Source: a virus
Reading direction: 5' to 3' (one strand)
IMG/VR virus record: IMGVR_UViG_3300040801_002990
Location: 1 to 21,296 of that record
DNA length: 21,296 nt
This document shows positions 14,810-21,236 of this stretch, piece after piece. The notes under the pieces were generated by a model, which saw nothing but the letters and a program-made list of their open reading frames with translations, ran no database searches and was not told the DNA's origin. Position 1 is the first letter of the stretch. Every line of letters starts with the position of its first letter. Both the position numbers and the translations under genes were made by a program.

Positions 14810-14950
14810 CTAGTCTAGCGCATCAATGCCGGCGCTGTCTAGTCTTCCTTTCTCAAACATCCAATAAGCCTCTGTGAAGGGCGTGTAGGGATTGGATTCG
14901 TTCATCAAGTCTTGTCCGCTATTGTAGGCGGTTGTTTCCTTACTTGACAT
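14810..14950 (-). CDS. 46 aa acidic microprotein downstream of the ArdC-like gene
   Basis: A short frame starting at ATG 14950 inside the end of the ArdC-like gene (11-base overlap), with a strong Shine-Dalgarno GGGAGG six bases upstream, unusual in this window. The peptide begins MSSKETTAYNSGQDLMNE and ends KGRLDSAGIDALD; the middle, YTPFTEAYWMFEKG, is aromatic and likely helical. A terminator follows directly, so it is the last gene of this unit. The SD, overlap and terminator together make a real gene likely. Function is unknown; by position it may be a partner or decoy used together with the ArdC-like protein. Confidence 0.7.
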   Translation of the reverse strand: MSSKETTAYNSGQDLMNESNPYTPFTEAYWMFEKGRLDSAGIDALD

Positions 14951-15362
14951 TCTTACCTCCCTTTTCCCTTGGTTCTACTTGGTTCGAGCTGAACAGATAT
15001 GCAAGCGGATAGAATTCGTCTTTCTTGCTGTTCTCTTCTTCGCTCTCCCCTTCTTTGGCTTCTTTGGCGTCCTCTTCGCTTTCAATCTTGCGAGGGCGAC
15101 CCCATACAAGAAATGCGCTTTCGCCTTTTTTCACTTGGTGTCCAAGCTTTCGCCATTGTTTGTAGGTGTGGAATTCTGCTTCCTCACCTTCTTGCTCTTG
15201 GTAGAGAATTAGTAAGTACTCGTTAACGGTTTCACATTCTCCCGACTCCACGAGTAACTCGGCATCCTTGGAAAGGCTACGCAAAAAGTTCCTTTTCGCT
15301 GCTCGCGTTTCGAGATTTGGATTCAATACTGTAACTTCGGTTTCCTCAATTGATTTAGACAT
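14940..15362 (-). CDS. ArdC N-terminal-domain-like protein (possible antirestriction)
   Basis: A 140-residue acidic protein. FHTYKQWRKLGHQVKKGE followed by SAFLVWGRPR (64-91) and FYPLAYLFSSNQVE (117-130) match the ssDNA-binding N-terminal domain of ArdC, the antirestriction protein of plasmids and mobile elements that shields incoming DNA. Between these lies an acidic low-complexity insert (92-116, mostly Glu, Lys and Ser). Full ArdC is about twice as long and carries a metallopeptidase domain; here only the N-domain is present, with no HExxH motif. It may be a stand-alone DNA-binding or anti-defence protein. A terminator lies just upstream (15381-15409), so expression may depend on read-through. 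Confidence 0.7.
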   Translation of the reverse strand: MSKSIEETEVTVLNPNLETRAAKRNFLRSLSKDAELLVESGECETVNEYLLILYQEQEGEEAEFHTYKQWRKLGHQVKKGESAFLVWGRPRKIESEEDAKEAKEGESEEENSKKDEFYPLAYLFSSNQVEPREKGGKNVK

Positions 15363-15380
15363 ATCAGTTGTTTTTGACTT

Positions 15381-15411
15381 AAAAGCGCAGCCTGCACCGC
15401 TGCGCTTTTTT
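15381..15411. terminator. Two-way intrinsic terminator between the 127 aa and ArdC-like genes
   Basis: AAAAGCGCAGC (15381-15391) and GCTGCGCTTTT (15399-15409) form a perfect 11-bp stem with a seven-base loop. The plus strand continues to six T residues; the minus strand ends in TTTTAAG. It follows the stop of the 127 aa gene by nine bases and leaves only about 18 bases before the ArdC-like start codon. Confidence 0.82.
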
Positions 15412-15419
15412 CGTTGTTG

Positions 15420-15803
15420 TTAGACTAAGATTTGTTTATCGAGTTCTTGAATTCGCTCCTCGCATCGTTCAATAAAGAACTGTCGAAAGTCCTCGATGAA
15501 GGCACGACTTGAAATCTTCAAGACTTCGTTGTTGTAACCTTCATAGAATACGACTCGCAATCCTGAGTGCTGGTCAAACGGTTTGAGGCTCTCGGGATCA
15601 TCGACTTTAATCTCCTGCACCTTGTCAAGGGTGTCTTGAAGTAAAAGCCTGTTATTCACTAGCTCCTTTTTCGCGTTGATAGCTTGGATTTTCTCTGCGA
15701 GGGCTTCCGCTGGGTTCAACCTTGCAGTCTTGGTGGTGCTTTGGGGTGTAGCCGTAGCTTTCCCGTTAGGGGCTGCACCTGCCCCTTTCTTGGTATTAGA
15801 CAT
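15420..15803 (-). CDS. Hypothetical 127 aa protein upstream of the ArdC-like gene
   Basis: The ATG at 15803 (start MSNTKKGAGAAPNGKAT) is preferred over a TTG two codons earlier. Residues 1-30 are a disordered, alanine/threonine/lysine-rich tail. The rest is helical with two coiled-coil-like segments: ALAEKIQAINAKKELVNNR near 35 and FFIERCEERIQELDKQI at the C-terminus. The part between them (SGLRVVFYEGYNNEVLKIS) is a likely beta hairpin. No family is recognised, though genes of this type accompany ArdC-like genes in Bacteroidetes mobile elements in my memory. It ends at a terminator. Confidence 0.65.
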   Translation of the reverse strand: MSNTKKGAGAAPNGKATATPQSTTKTARLNPAEALAEKIQAINAKKELVNNRLLLQDTLDKVQEIKVDDPESLKPFDQHSGLRVVFYEGYNNEVLKISSRAFIEDFRQFFIERCEERIQELDKQILV

Positions 15804-15827
15804 AATCAATTTGTTTTTGAATTCTAT

Positions 15828-15858
15828 TCAATATACTGAATTTCAGCGTAATACGCAA
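15828..15858 (-). promoter_or_regulatory. Weak promoter candidate for the 127 aa gene
   Basis: On the minus strand TTG (15858-15856) and TATATTGA (15835-15828) are separated by 20 bases. The spacing fits the Bacteroidetes consensus, but the last two bases of the -7 box differ from TAnnTTTG. Confidence 0.3.
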
Positions 15859-16151
15859 GGTTTTGTGTGCTTTTTTCGCAGAAAAAATCATGTATTTCTC
15901 TAGACATGAAGTCGTTACAAAGTGCGGAGGTGAAACCGCTCGCAATTTGACAGACGGCACCCGCGGCTCGCCCCTTTCGAGAATCGCAATTGTCATTAAG
16001 AGGTCTTGAGGATATATGACAGCGCACCGCGCCCCTACTGACAGCGGCAGCCCCTACTTGTAGGGGATGTCGATGTTGGTAGGATAATGAGATAGAAGCC
16101 AAGTGCGTGTACGCTCTTGGCGCCTCAACTGAATGATGATTAAAGGAAGCT
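15859..16151. other. Non-coding region with repeats and hairpins behind the large terminase gene
   Basis: No convincing gene. TGACAG occurs at 15948-15953, 16017-16022 and 16039-16044. The last two head an imperfect tandem repeat of 22 and 20 bases (16017-16038 and 16039-16058), each ending GCCCCTAC. A hairpin CCCCTA / TAGGGG lies at 16051-16066, and another, with a 10-position stem and one mismatch, at 16098-16121. This could be a protein-binding array, a packaging site or a small RNA; I cannot tell which. Confidence 0.45.
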
Positions 16152-16184
16152 CTTCAAGTAGTCGCCGGAGGCAGCTACTTGAAG
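16152..16184. terminator. Hairpin directly after the large terminase gene
   Basis: CTTCAAGTAG (16152-16161) and CTACTTGAAG (16175-16184) form a perfect 10-bp stem. A small GCC/GGC stem lies in the loop. On the minus strand it begins nine bases after the terminase stop. It is not followed by a U-run, so it may stabilise the 3' end more than terminate. Confidence 0.5.
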
Positions 16185-16192
16185 TGCTGACG

Positions 16193-17839
16193 TCATACTA
16201 CTCCACCACCTGAGCCATATCCAGCTGATGAAGCTGATCCTTTTTTCAGCTCACCAAACACGAGCGTGTCGAGTGCATCTGAATAGTGCGTCGCGTGTTC
16301 GGGACGTACACCTTTCCGTAGGTCTTCATTGGACTTGTCCTTTTCGATTCCGGAGCGCCCTTCTTTAGCTGGGGCGTTCAGAACCGATATCTCCATGGAT
16401 TGACAGTGATCTGTACTGTAACGAAACTCAGGAAGATCACTGCGTATTGCTCTCAATAGATCAGACCAGAAGGTATGTCGGACTTCATAGTCTGGTGTCT
16501 TACCAATGTATTTGGGTATCACCTTCCAACCTCTGTCCTGGCATGCACTTATCCATTGAGACTTGTATGTCTCCTTGGTTGTTCCATACTTGGGTATGGC
16601 CGTATGATCGTAATAGTAGTACATGACCTTCGTGGGATGATGCTTATGGTAATCGCACCACTTACGTGCTAGGTCCCTTACCAGCTTATCACCTGAGACA
16701 TGGAATCCAGAGAACACGCGATATTCATTACCGATGCGCTGTCCAGTGACCACACAATTGAAGTTGCCACCATTGTCTAGGGCAACGCTCAGTCCTTTGC
16801 TTGTATCGATACCCCCATCAGCTCTGCTGTCTTTTGACGCACTGGATAGCTTATGCATGTCATATCCCAATGAGTCCAGGAACTCATCGTTTGTCCAAGA
16901 CTGACCATGACGCTCAGGCTTCCAATCTGGGTAGAATCCATTCTCAATTCTTTTCAGACGCTCATTGAGTACTGATGTGCGATACACCAATGGCGACAGC
17001 TCCTTCTTCATCTGCTTGAGGTAGCTCACGCCTAGCACCTCGAGGTTATCAAGTGCTGAAGCCTCTATGTAGTGCACAGCATCTTTGCGTAGATCATTGA
17101 GGATAGCATCCAAGGCATTGATCTCATCAAGTAGCCGCTTCCGATAAGAGTCGCTCCTGGTATTGAAGAATGCAATTCGCTTCTTCTCTCGCTCATAGAA
17201 GTAGTACTTGATCGCGCGGATCTGCTCACGATCCATCATCTTCTCAAACTCAAAGATCCAATCTGCTTGGTTACTCGTTGGCATGTCGGTCACGTACATT
17301 ACTGACTTGTAGAGCGATTTCTTTGACCAATGCACTCGAGCTGGTCCTGCAGTGGATCCTCTTAGCGTTGGCATGATCTCTTCCATGTACCTCTCCCGGT
17401 CGATGAACTTAGATTCATCGGTGATCTTCCAGTCAGAGCTGAGTCCGTTGGCTGATCCTGGGCGCTCCATTGAGATCATCATGATACCGGTACCATTCCT
17501 CCAATGAATGAAGTTCCGCAGATCTTCAGGCATAAAGTATGGTATAGGCCAATGCTGTGGGCCACGCTTTCCGATAACGAAGTCTTTGTCTCGTTGATAT
17601 CCAAGTAGCCTCCAACCTTCAATCACCGGTGGTAGCGTCTTTGTCTTGAGCTGCATAAAGCTTTTGGCAACGAATAAGCCCAGAGACTGAGGCATCTCAA
17701 ACACGCATCGAGCCGCTCGAGGTGCGATGATCATCGTGCTCTTTCCGATGCCCCTACCGGCAACAACTACTTCGGTATTGGCATCTACTGCCAACACCTC
17801 AGCCTGTGGCCTGTTGATATGGCCTTTTCTACTCTCCAT
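16193..17839 (-). CDS. Phage terminase large subunit
   Basis: A 548-residue DNA-packaging motor. The ATPase domain has the Walker A variant VAGRGIGKST (26-35) and a Walker B ending in KITDESKF (138-145) with D141/E142. The C-terminal RNase H-fold nuclease shows SVALDNGGNF (D355), YYYYDHT (D411) and HYSDALDTLV (D521 and D524), so the metal-binding acids for DNA cleavage look intact. The C-terminus is a flexible Gly/Ser tail. The start is the ATG at 17839, overlapping the preceding gene by 11 bases, instead of the in-frame TTG at 17842. Unlike the common order, the portal is not adjacent: about 2.3 kb of accessory genes lie between. Confidence 0.92.
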   Translation of the reverse strand: MESRKGHINRPQAEVLAVDANTEVVVAGRGIGKSTMIIAPRAARCVFEMPQSLGLFVAKSFMQLKTKTLPPVIEGWRLLGYQRDKDFVIGKRGPQHWPIPYFMPEDLRNFIHWRNGTGIMMISMERPGSANGLSSDWKITDESKFIDRERYMEEIMPTLRGSTAGPARVHWSKKSLYKSVMYVTDMPTSNQADWIFEFEKMMDREQIRAIKYYFYEREKKRIAFFNTRSDSYRKRLLDEINALDAILNDLRKDAVHYIEASALDNLEVLGVSYLKQMKKELSPLVYRTSVLNERLKRIENGFYPDWKPERHGQSWTNDEFLDSLGYDMHKLSSASKDSRADGGIDTSKGLSVALDNGGNFNCVVTGQRIGNEYRVFSGFHVSGDKLVRDLARKWCDYHKHHPTKVMYYYYDHTAIPKYGTTKETYKSQWISACQDRGWKVIPKYIGKTPDYEVRHTFWSDLLRAIRSDLPEFRYSTDHCQSMEISVLNAPAKEGRSGIEKDKSNEDLRKGVRPEHATHYSDALDTLVFGELKKGSASSAGYGSGGGVV

Positions 17840-18434
17840 CAACTAACTCGAAGTCTATGTCCTCAGCATCTACTTGCCTTCTATTCTCGAGCTTACGTCG
17901 GAATGCTTCTGCTTCCTCTTTGCTCATGCGTTCTCCCACGAGCTCCGGATGATCACCAACGATCAAAGGAATAGGGTTCTGCAGTGCTTCAAGTGGAATC
18001 TCATCTGTAGCTTTCAGATCTGCGATCTCAGCGAGCACCTTGGCCATCGCTGGTATTGACTTCCACTGGCCAGCCTGCTCCATCTTCCTGAGTAAGCTGG
18101 TGTACCATTCCTCCAGGAACACCCTTCGGTACTCCTTGTTTGATCGGTTCAATGGACCGAATACCCGCTCCATAAGCTCGAATCTTCTGTAGGCAGTTGC
18201 CAGGTGAATGCCCTTCCCGTCAGGATCCTGATCCTTCTTTCTCTTCATGAATAGCGCTACCACCGTACGCTTTGACTTGTAGTGCGACATCCACTTGTCT
18301 AGTAGGCAGATATCATCGTACTCCTCTTGCACCTTAGGTGGAAGCGTGATGTTGGCCTCCGGGTTCGATGCGTATTCGAATAGTAGGTCAACGTTGTTCT
18401 TTTCTTCAGTGAAGCGTTGCAGTTCTGAACTCAT
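17829..18434 (-). CDS. Terminase-associated protein, possible small subunit (201 aa)
   Basis: A 201-residue charged helical protein directly before the large terminase and overlapping both neighbours. The middle has KRTVVALFMKRKKD then LATAYRRFELMERVFGPL, a likely helix-turn-helix, followed by WYTSLLRKMEQAGQWKSI and a helical oligomerisation-like region. The C-terminus is acidic (VDAEDIDFELVDGE). This layout of a DNA-binding N-terminal part and an acidic tail fits a small terminase subunit that recognises the packaging site. The 94 aa protein upstream is a second candidate, so the two may share the role. Confidence 0.55.
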   Translation of the reverse strand: MSSELQRFTEEKNNVDLLFEYASNPEANITLPPKVQEEYDDICLLDKWMSHYKSKRTVVALFMKRKKDQDPDGKGIHLATAYRRFELMERVFGPLNRSNKEYRRVFLEEWYTSLLRKMEQAGQWKSIPAMAKVLAEIADLKATDEIPLEALQNPIPLIVGDHPELVGERMSKEEAEAFRRKLENRRQVDAEDIDFELVDGE

Positions 18435-18715
18435 GCGATTCGATTTAGTTTCTCTTGCTCAATGAGCTTCATTGCCAGAGATTGCGCTGGACTACTCCCC
18501 TGGGCAGCACATTCAATGATGCTCTTCCTTACTCGAGCTTCGGCTGTGAGTCTTGCTTTCATGATTACTCCGTAGATCTGGGAGCTATGGTCTTCCATTT
18601 CCAGAGAGAACTCGTCCGGTGAGATCTCCAGCATTGTGCAGATCTCCGTGTCCGTCATCATTCCCTCGGCCGCAAGCGTTAGCGTTTCTATTTCCTGTTC
18701 AGTCAATGATCTCAT
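18431..18715 (-). CDS. Small helix-turn-helix protein, terminase small-subunit-like (94 aa)
   Basis: A 94-residue helical protein. LTEQEIETLTLAAEGMMTD followed by TEICTMLEISPDEF (about 4-36) is a helix-turn-helix of the type in phage small terminases, and ARVRKSIIECAAQGSSPAQ then SLAMKLIEQEKL is the usual second helical part (A..G....A). It overlaps the PLD-like gene by 17 bases and the next by 4. It could recognise the packaging site on phage DNA. The size is at the short end for small terminases. Confidence 0.6.
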   Translation of the reverse strand: MRSLTEQEIETLTLAAEGMMTDTEICTMLEISPDEFSLEMEDHSSQIYGVIMKARLTAEARVRKSIIECAAQGSSPAQSLAMKLIEQEKLNRIA

Positions 18716-19283
18716 CCGTGATGTGTTCGATCCAGTGCTTATGTTGCTGCCAGACTTTCGGCATCGTCATGATGTCGAATGTCTCGCAGCGGGTATTCTC
18801 GGTGAAGTTGGCTGTCATCCGCACACTTACCTTCCACTGATCATTCCATGCAATAAATCCTTTTGCGTGGTTCTTCTTTAGCCAGTAACGGTCTGTGTTG
18901 GCTTTTAAAAGCTGGAAGGCCTGAGGGCATACTGTCTCTACTCGGTCGCTCAGAATGCAGCCTTTGAAGTCAATCAGGCCATGATCATTCATATCGATGA
19001 TCATCTTCACGCTCCTGAGGCTAAAAGCCCATGTAGTGAAGAATAAACGGCATGGACCAATAGCCTCAAGCACATAAGCAAGTACATGCCTGGCATGTAC
19101 TCCTCCAAGGCTCAGCACGCAGTGTAGAGACTCAGGCTGCAGCTCACCAATCTGGTCTTTGACTTCGTTAAACCGATCAGGATTAAGCACAAGGTCTTTG
19201 ACTTGGACCCGGTCTGAGAACAGTCTTCTCTCCGGATCATTCGATGACTCCTGTGGAATCGATATACCTTCAAGTAAGCTCAT
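18699..19283 (-). CDS. PLD-like protein with a single HxK...N motif (194 aa)
   Basis: A 194-residue protein with a phospholipase-D-like half-site. H139 and K141 in KNHAKGFIAWND and N159 in MTANFTENTRCETFDI sit at the spacing of the HxK(x)n N signature; the expected Asp or Glu may be E162 or E167. The earlier CRLFFTTWAFSLRSVKMII is the typical strand-helix start of the fold. Single-motif members dimerise to form one active site and are often nucleases. It lies inside the packaging operon, so a DNA-processing or anti-host nuclease role is possible. Overlaps of 14 and 17 bases with neighbours show it belongs to this operon. Confidence 0.6.
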   Translation of the reverse strand: MSLLEGISIPQESSNDPERRLFSDRVQVKDLVLNPDRFNEVKDQIGELQPESLHCVLSLGGVHARHVLAYVLEAIGPCRLFFTTWAFSLRSVKMIIDMNDHGLIDFKGCILSDRVETVCPQAFQLLKANTDRYWLKKNHAKGFIAWNDQWKVSVRMTANFTENTRCETFDIMTMPKVWQQHKHWIEHITDEIID

Positions 19284-19914
19284 AGAGTCGTTCTTCGAGT
19301 TTTTGAAGGGTTTGTAGATCCGTCTCCAGTTGCTCCATACGCTCGGCCACCCGATCAGCGAGATGTGGCTTCTTTCTGCGTCTGGCGATGTATTCGCGGT
19401 GGGCTTGCACGAGTCTTTCTTGAGACTTGTATCTGGCGAACAAGCCCCTACTCTCTTCTTCTCCCGTCTCTATGAACTTCTTGGCGCGTTCAAAGTAGAT
19501 ATCAAGCTGTTTAGAGATCTCTCTGAGCTGCTTGCTCACCTGCGCATTATGTTCCTGAGGCTTCTTAGGATCAAAGAGGCCGTGCACCTTTTGTCTGTGG
19601 TTGAAGAGCGGACGGATCCGGTTATAGTATTCCTCCAGGAGGTCTTCCGATAGCTTCTCCGGATGAAACCATTTGCCAGTGAACTTAGACTCCTCCTGTT
19701 TTGGCTTGCGAGGCTTCTTCTGAGTTGCAGAGTCTTGTTCAGACTTGACTTCAATCAAGGCTTCTTTCAGCCATGACCGGTGCGCCGGTATAGCGCCAAA
19801 CTTCTTAAGTATAAAAAGCTTCGGGTGCTTTGGATTGAGTTCTTCCAGCAGATCTACTCCAGTGGAGTAGTCCTGGTCACCATTCAGCCATTCTTCAAGT
19901 GCAGCAATTGCCAT
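19270..19914 (-). CDS. Coiled-coil protein of unknown function (214 aa)
   Basis: A highly charged, helical protein. The first 60 residues (EEWLNGDQDYSTGVDLLEEL) form a small globular part ending with FGAIPAHRSWLKEALIEV. A basic, glutamine- and proline-rich linker follows (70-85), then a long coiled coil whose last 40 residues, DRVAERMEQLETDLQTLQKL, have a clean heptad pattern. No family is recognised. It is the first gene of the packaging operon, 42 bases after the 245 aa gene, so it could be a packaging accessory or scaffold-like factor. Confidence 0.62.
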   Translation of the reverse strand: MAIAALEEWLNGDQDYSTGVDLLEELNPKHPKLFILKKFGAIPAHRSWLKEALIEVKSEQDSATQKKPRKPKQEESKFTGKWFHPEKLSEDLLEEYYNRIRPLFNHRQKVHGLFDPKKPQEHNAQVSKQLREISKQLDIYFERAKKFIETGEEESRGLFARYKSQERLVQAHREYIARRRKKPHLADRVAERMEQLETDLQTLQKLEERLYELT

Positions 19915-19956
19915 GCATCGAAGTAGGCAATTGTTGGGTTAAGGAAAAAGGACACT

Positions 19957-20694
19957 TTATGAATATTCTAGATCTTGTAGAAGATCCTCGATTAAGGATC
20001 GTCCTTCAATATCAGAGCTTAATACAGTAAGACCGCCTAAGCTTGCTTTCATATTAATAAGCATAGAGACCAAGCTCATCATATACATGTTGTAAAACAC
20101 CTTATCACTTACTCGAGACTGCAATACATCATACATGAATCCGTAATGCTCGTATTTGGAGAAAGCATCATAGACATTTAAGACTTTCTCCATGAGTTTC
20201 TTGTCATCAGACCCATTAAAAAACTTAGTCGCCCCAGACATTGGCTTGTACTGGAGTTCGCCGGACGAATCAATTAAATATGGAAATGTTCTTTCAATAG
20301 CCTCGGCTGTCAAATGACCCTTCTTCTTGAGATGCTCGACCTGATCCGTCAATACTCTCTTTATCCGAAGATCTAGTAGACTCTTATCACCTGAAAGCAC
20401 CCATGAAAGCATCAATGCGTCTAAACAGCTAGTTCTTCCAGTTAAGGCGAAACCGACCCTAACTGCAGGGCTAAATCTAGGGATGCTAGGCAAGTCTACG
20501 CTTAGCTTGTAGTAAGTGAACGCACCAGAGTATGCCCTAGTAATAACATCGAGGAAGAAGTTCACCACAGGGTCATGTTGAAAAGACCCTTGATCTCTTG
20601 CCTGGTAAAGGGTCTGAATATCTCCCAAAACCGAATCCAAGACAGGTTTCAGCCTATCGCAAATGTAAGTGATGCCCTTAGGTGGTTTCTTCAT
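19957..20694 (-). CDS. Helical protein of unknown function (245 aa)
   Basis: The frame is open further upstream, but the extension crosses two terminator hairpins, so the ATG at 20694 (start MKKPPKGITYICDRL) is the real start. The protein is almost entirely helical with no membrane segment. Segments such as RVGFALTGRTSCLDALMLSW and FSKYEHYGFMYDVLQ vaguely recall HEPN-like/DUF5677-type host-interaction proteins, but I do not see a firm RxxxxH motif. Base use is more AT-rich than the terminase genes. It sits alone behind its own leader and may be a cargo gene, possibly in defence; this is inference. Confidence 0.62.
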   Translation of the reverse strand: MKKPPKGITYICDRLKPVLDSVLGDIQTLYQARDQGSFQHDPVVNFFLDVITRAYSGAFTYYKLSVDLPSIPRFSPAVRVGFALTGRTSCLDALMLSWVLSGDKSLLDLRIKRVLTDQVEHLKKKGHLTAEAIERTFPYLIDSSGELQYKPMSGATKFFNGSDDKKLMEKVLNVYDAFSKYEHYGFMYDVLQSRVSDKVFYNMYMMSLVSMLINMKASLGGLTVLSSDIEGRSLIEDLLQDLEYS

Positions 20695-20700
20695 GATGAT

Positions 20701-20730
20701 AAAAACCCCGACTTGGGAAGCCGGGGTTTT
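20701..20730 (-). terminator. Terminator-like hairpin in the leader of the 245 aa gene
   Basis: AAAACCCCG (20702-20710) and CGGGGTTTT (20722-20730) form a perfect 9-bp stem with an 11-base loop. On the minus strand it is followed by TTTTTATC, and the start codon at 20694 lies only a few bases further on. It can therefore act as a transcription attenuator or mask the ribosome entry site. Confidence 0.75.
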
Positions 20731-20767
20731 GCTACGGATTGAGGACTGAGTGTAAAACTCAGGAATC

Positions 20768-20775
20768 CAAATATA
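20768..20775 (-). promoter_or_regulatory. TATATTTG -7 box between two terminators
   Basis: On the minus strand TATATTTG matches the Bacteroidetes -7 consensus. It directly follows the T-run of the upstream terminator. No TTG was found at 19-21 bases upstream, so it may need an activator. A small hairpin, CTGAGT / ACTCAG, lies just downstream. Confidence 0.4.
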
Positions 20776-20802
20776 AAAAAGCCCTCGCAACTACGAGGGC
20801 TT
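20775..20802 (-). terminator. Intrinsic terminator of the secreted-protein gene
   Basis: AAGCCCTCG (20779-20787) and CGAGGGCTT (20794-20802) form a perfect 9-bp stem with a six-base loop. On the minus strand it ends in six T residues. It follows the stop of the secreted-protein gene by 15 bases. Confidence 0.88.
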
Positions 20803-20817
20803 CTTCAGATTGATACG

Positions 20818-21186
20818 CTATGAATAAATGAATGCTATCAATGGCGGTCCGTTCTGTTTCGGGACGTATCCAGTATGATTTCCCTTTCCAGTGTTGGTGC
20901 GAGTATGCCAGTGTTTAATCTTCGATTCATGAATCACTAAGCTTGGCGGCCGTTCCATGGCTTTGTTAACCAAGACAGAACAATTGGTGCCGTCTTCAGA
21001 GACTCGGTAATGAATCACATGATCTACGTTGAAAACTTCCACTTCAACGGCAGTGGACGCCGTCTCGTTTACCACATCACAAACAGTGATCTGGCCATCT
21101 TGGTCAATGTCAGGAGACGAGTACCCAACATTCGGCAGAACTGCTAACAGCACTACTACCGCAAGGAATGCGACTAGGTTTTTCAT
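20818..21186 (-). CDS. Secreted protein with an EF-hand/dockerin-like loop (122 aa)
   Basis: The ATG at 21186 is chosen because it gives a clean signal peptide, MKNLVAFLAVVVLLAVLP then NVGYSS, with likely cleavage after about residue 20-24; the longer frame to 21258 would bury it. The mature protein begins with DIDQDGQITVCDVV, one Ca-binding-type loop as in dockerin or EF-hand domains. Two cysteines (ITVCDV and TNCSVL) may form a disulfide. The rest is a beta-rich, His-containing domain (KIKHWHTRTNTGKGNH). It likely works outside the cytoplasm. Only one loop is present, so it is not a full dockerin. Its own terminator shows it is an independent unit. Confidence 0.65.
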   Translation of the reverse strand: MKNLVAFLAVVVLLAVLPNVGYSSPDIDQDGQITVCDVVNETASTAVEVEVFNVDHVIHYRVSEDGTNCSVLVNKAMERPPSLVIHESKIKHWHTRTNTGKGNHTGYVPKQNGPPLIAFIYS

Positions 21187-21236
21187 GGTATTGAAAATTG
21201 AATTTGGTTTGAGACTTGACATATCCGCTGCCTGAC

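Noticed and set aside
15796-16102. Two overlapping minus-strand frames in the gap after the terminase gene
   Set aside because: Basic, low-order products that cross repeats and the start of the 127 aa gene; no ribosome site.
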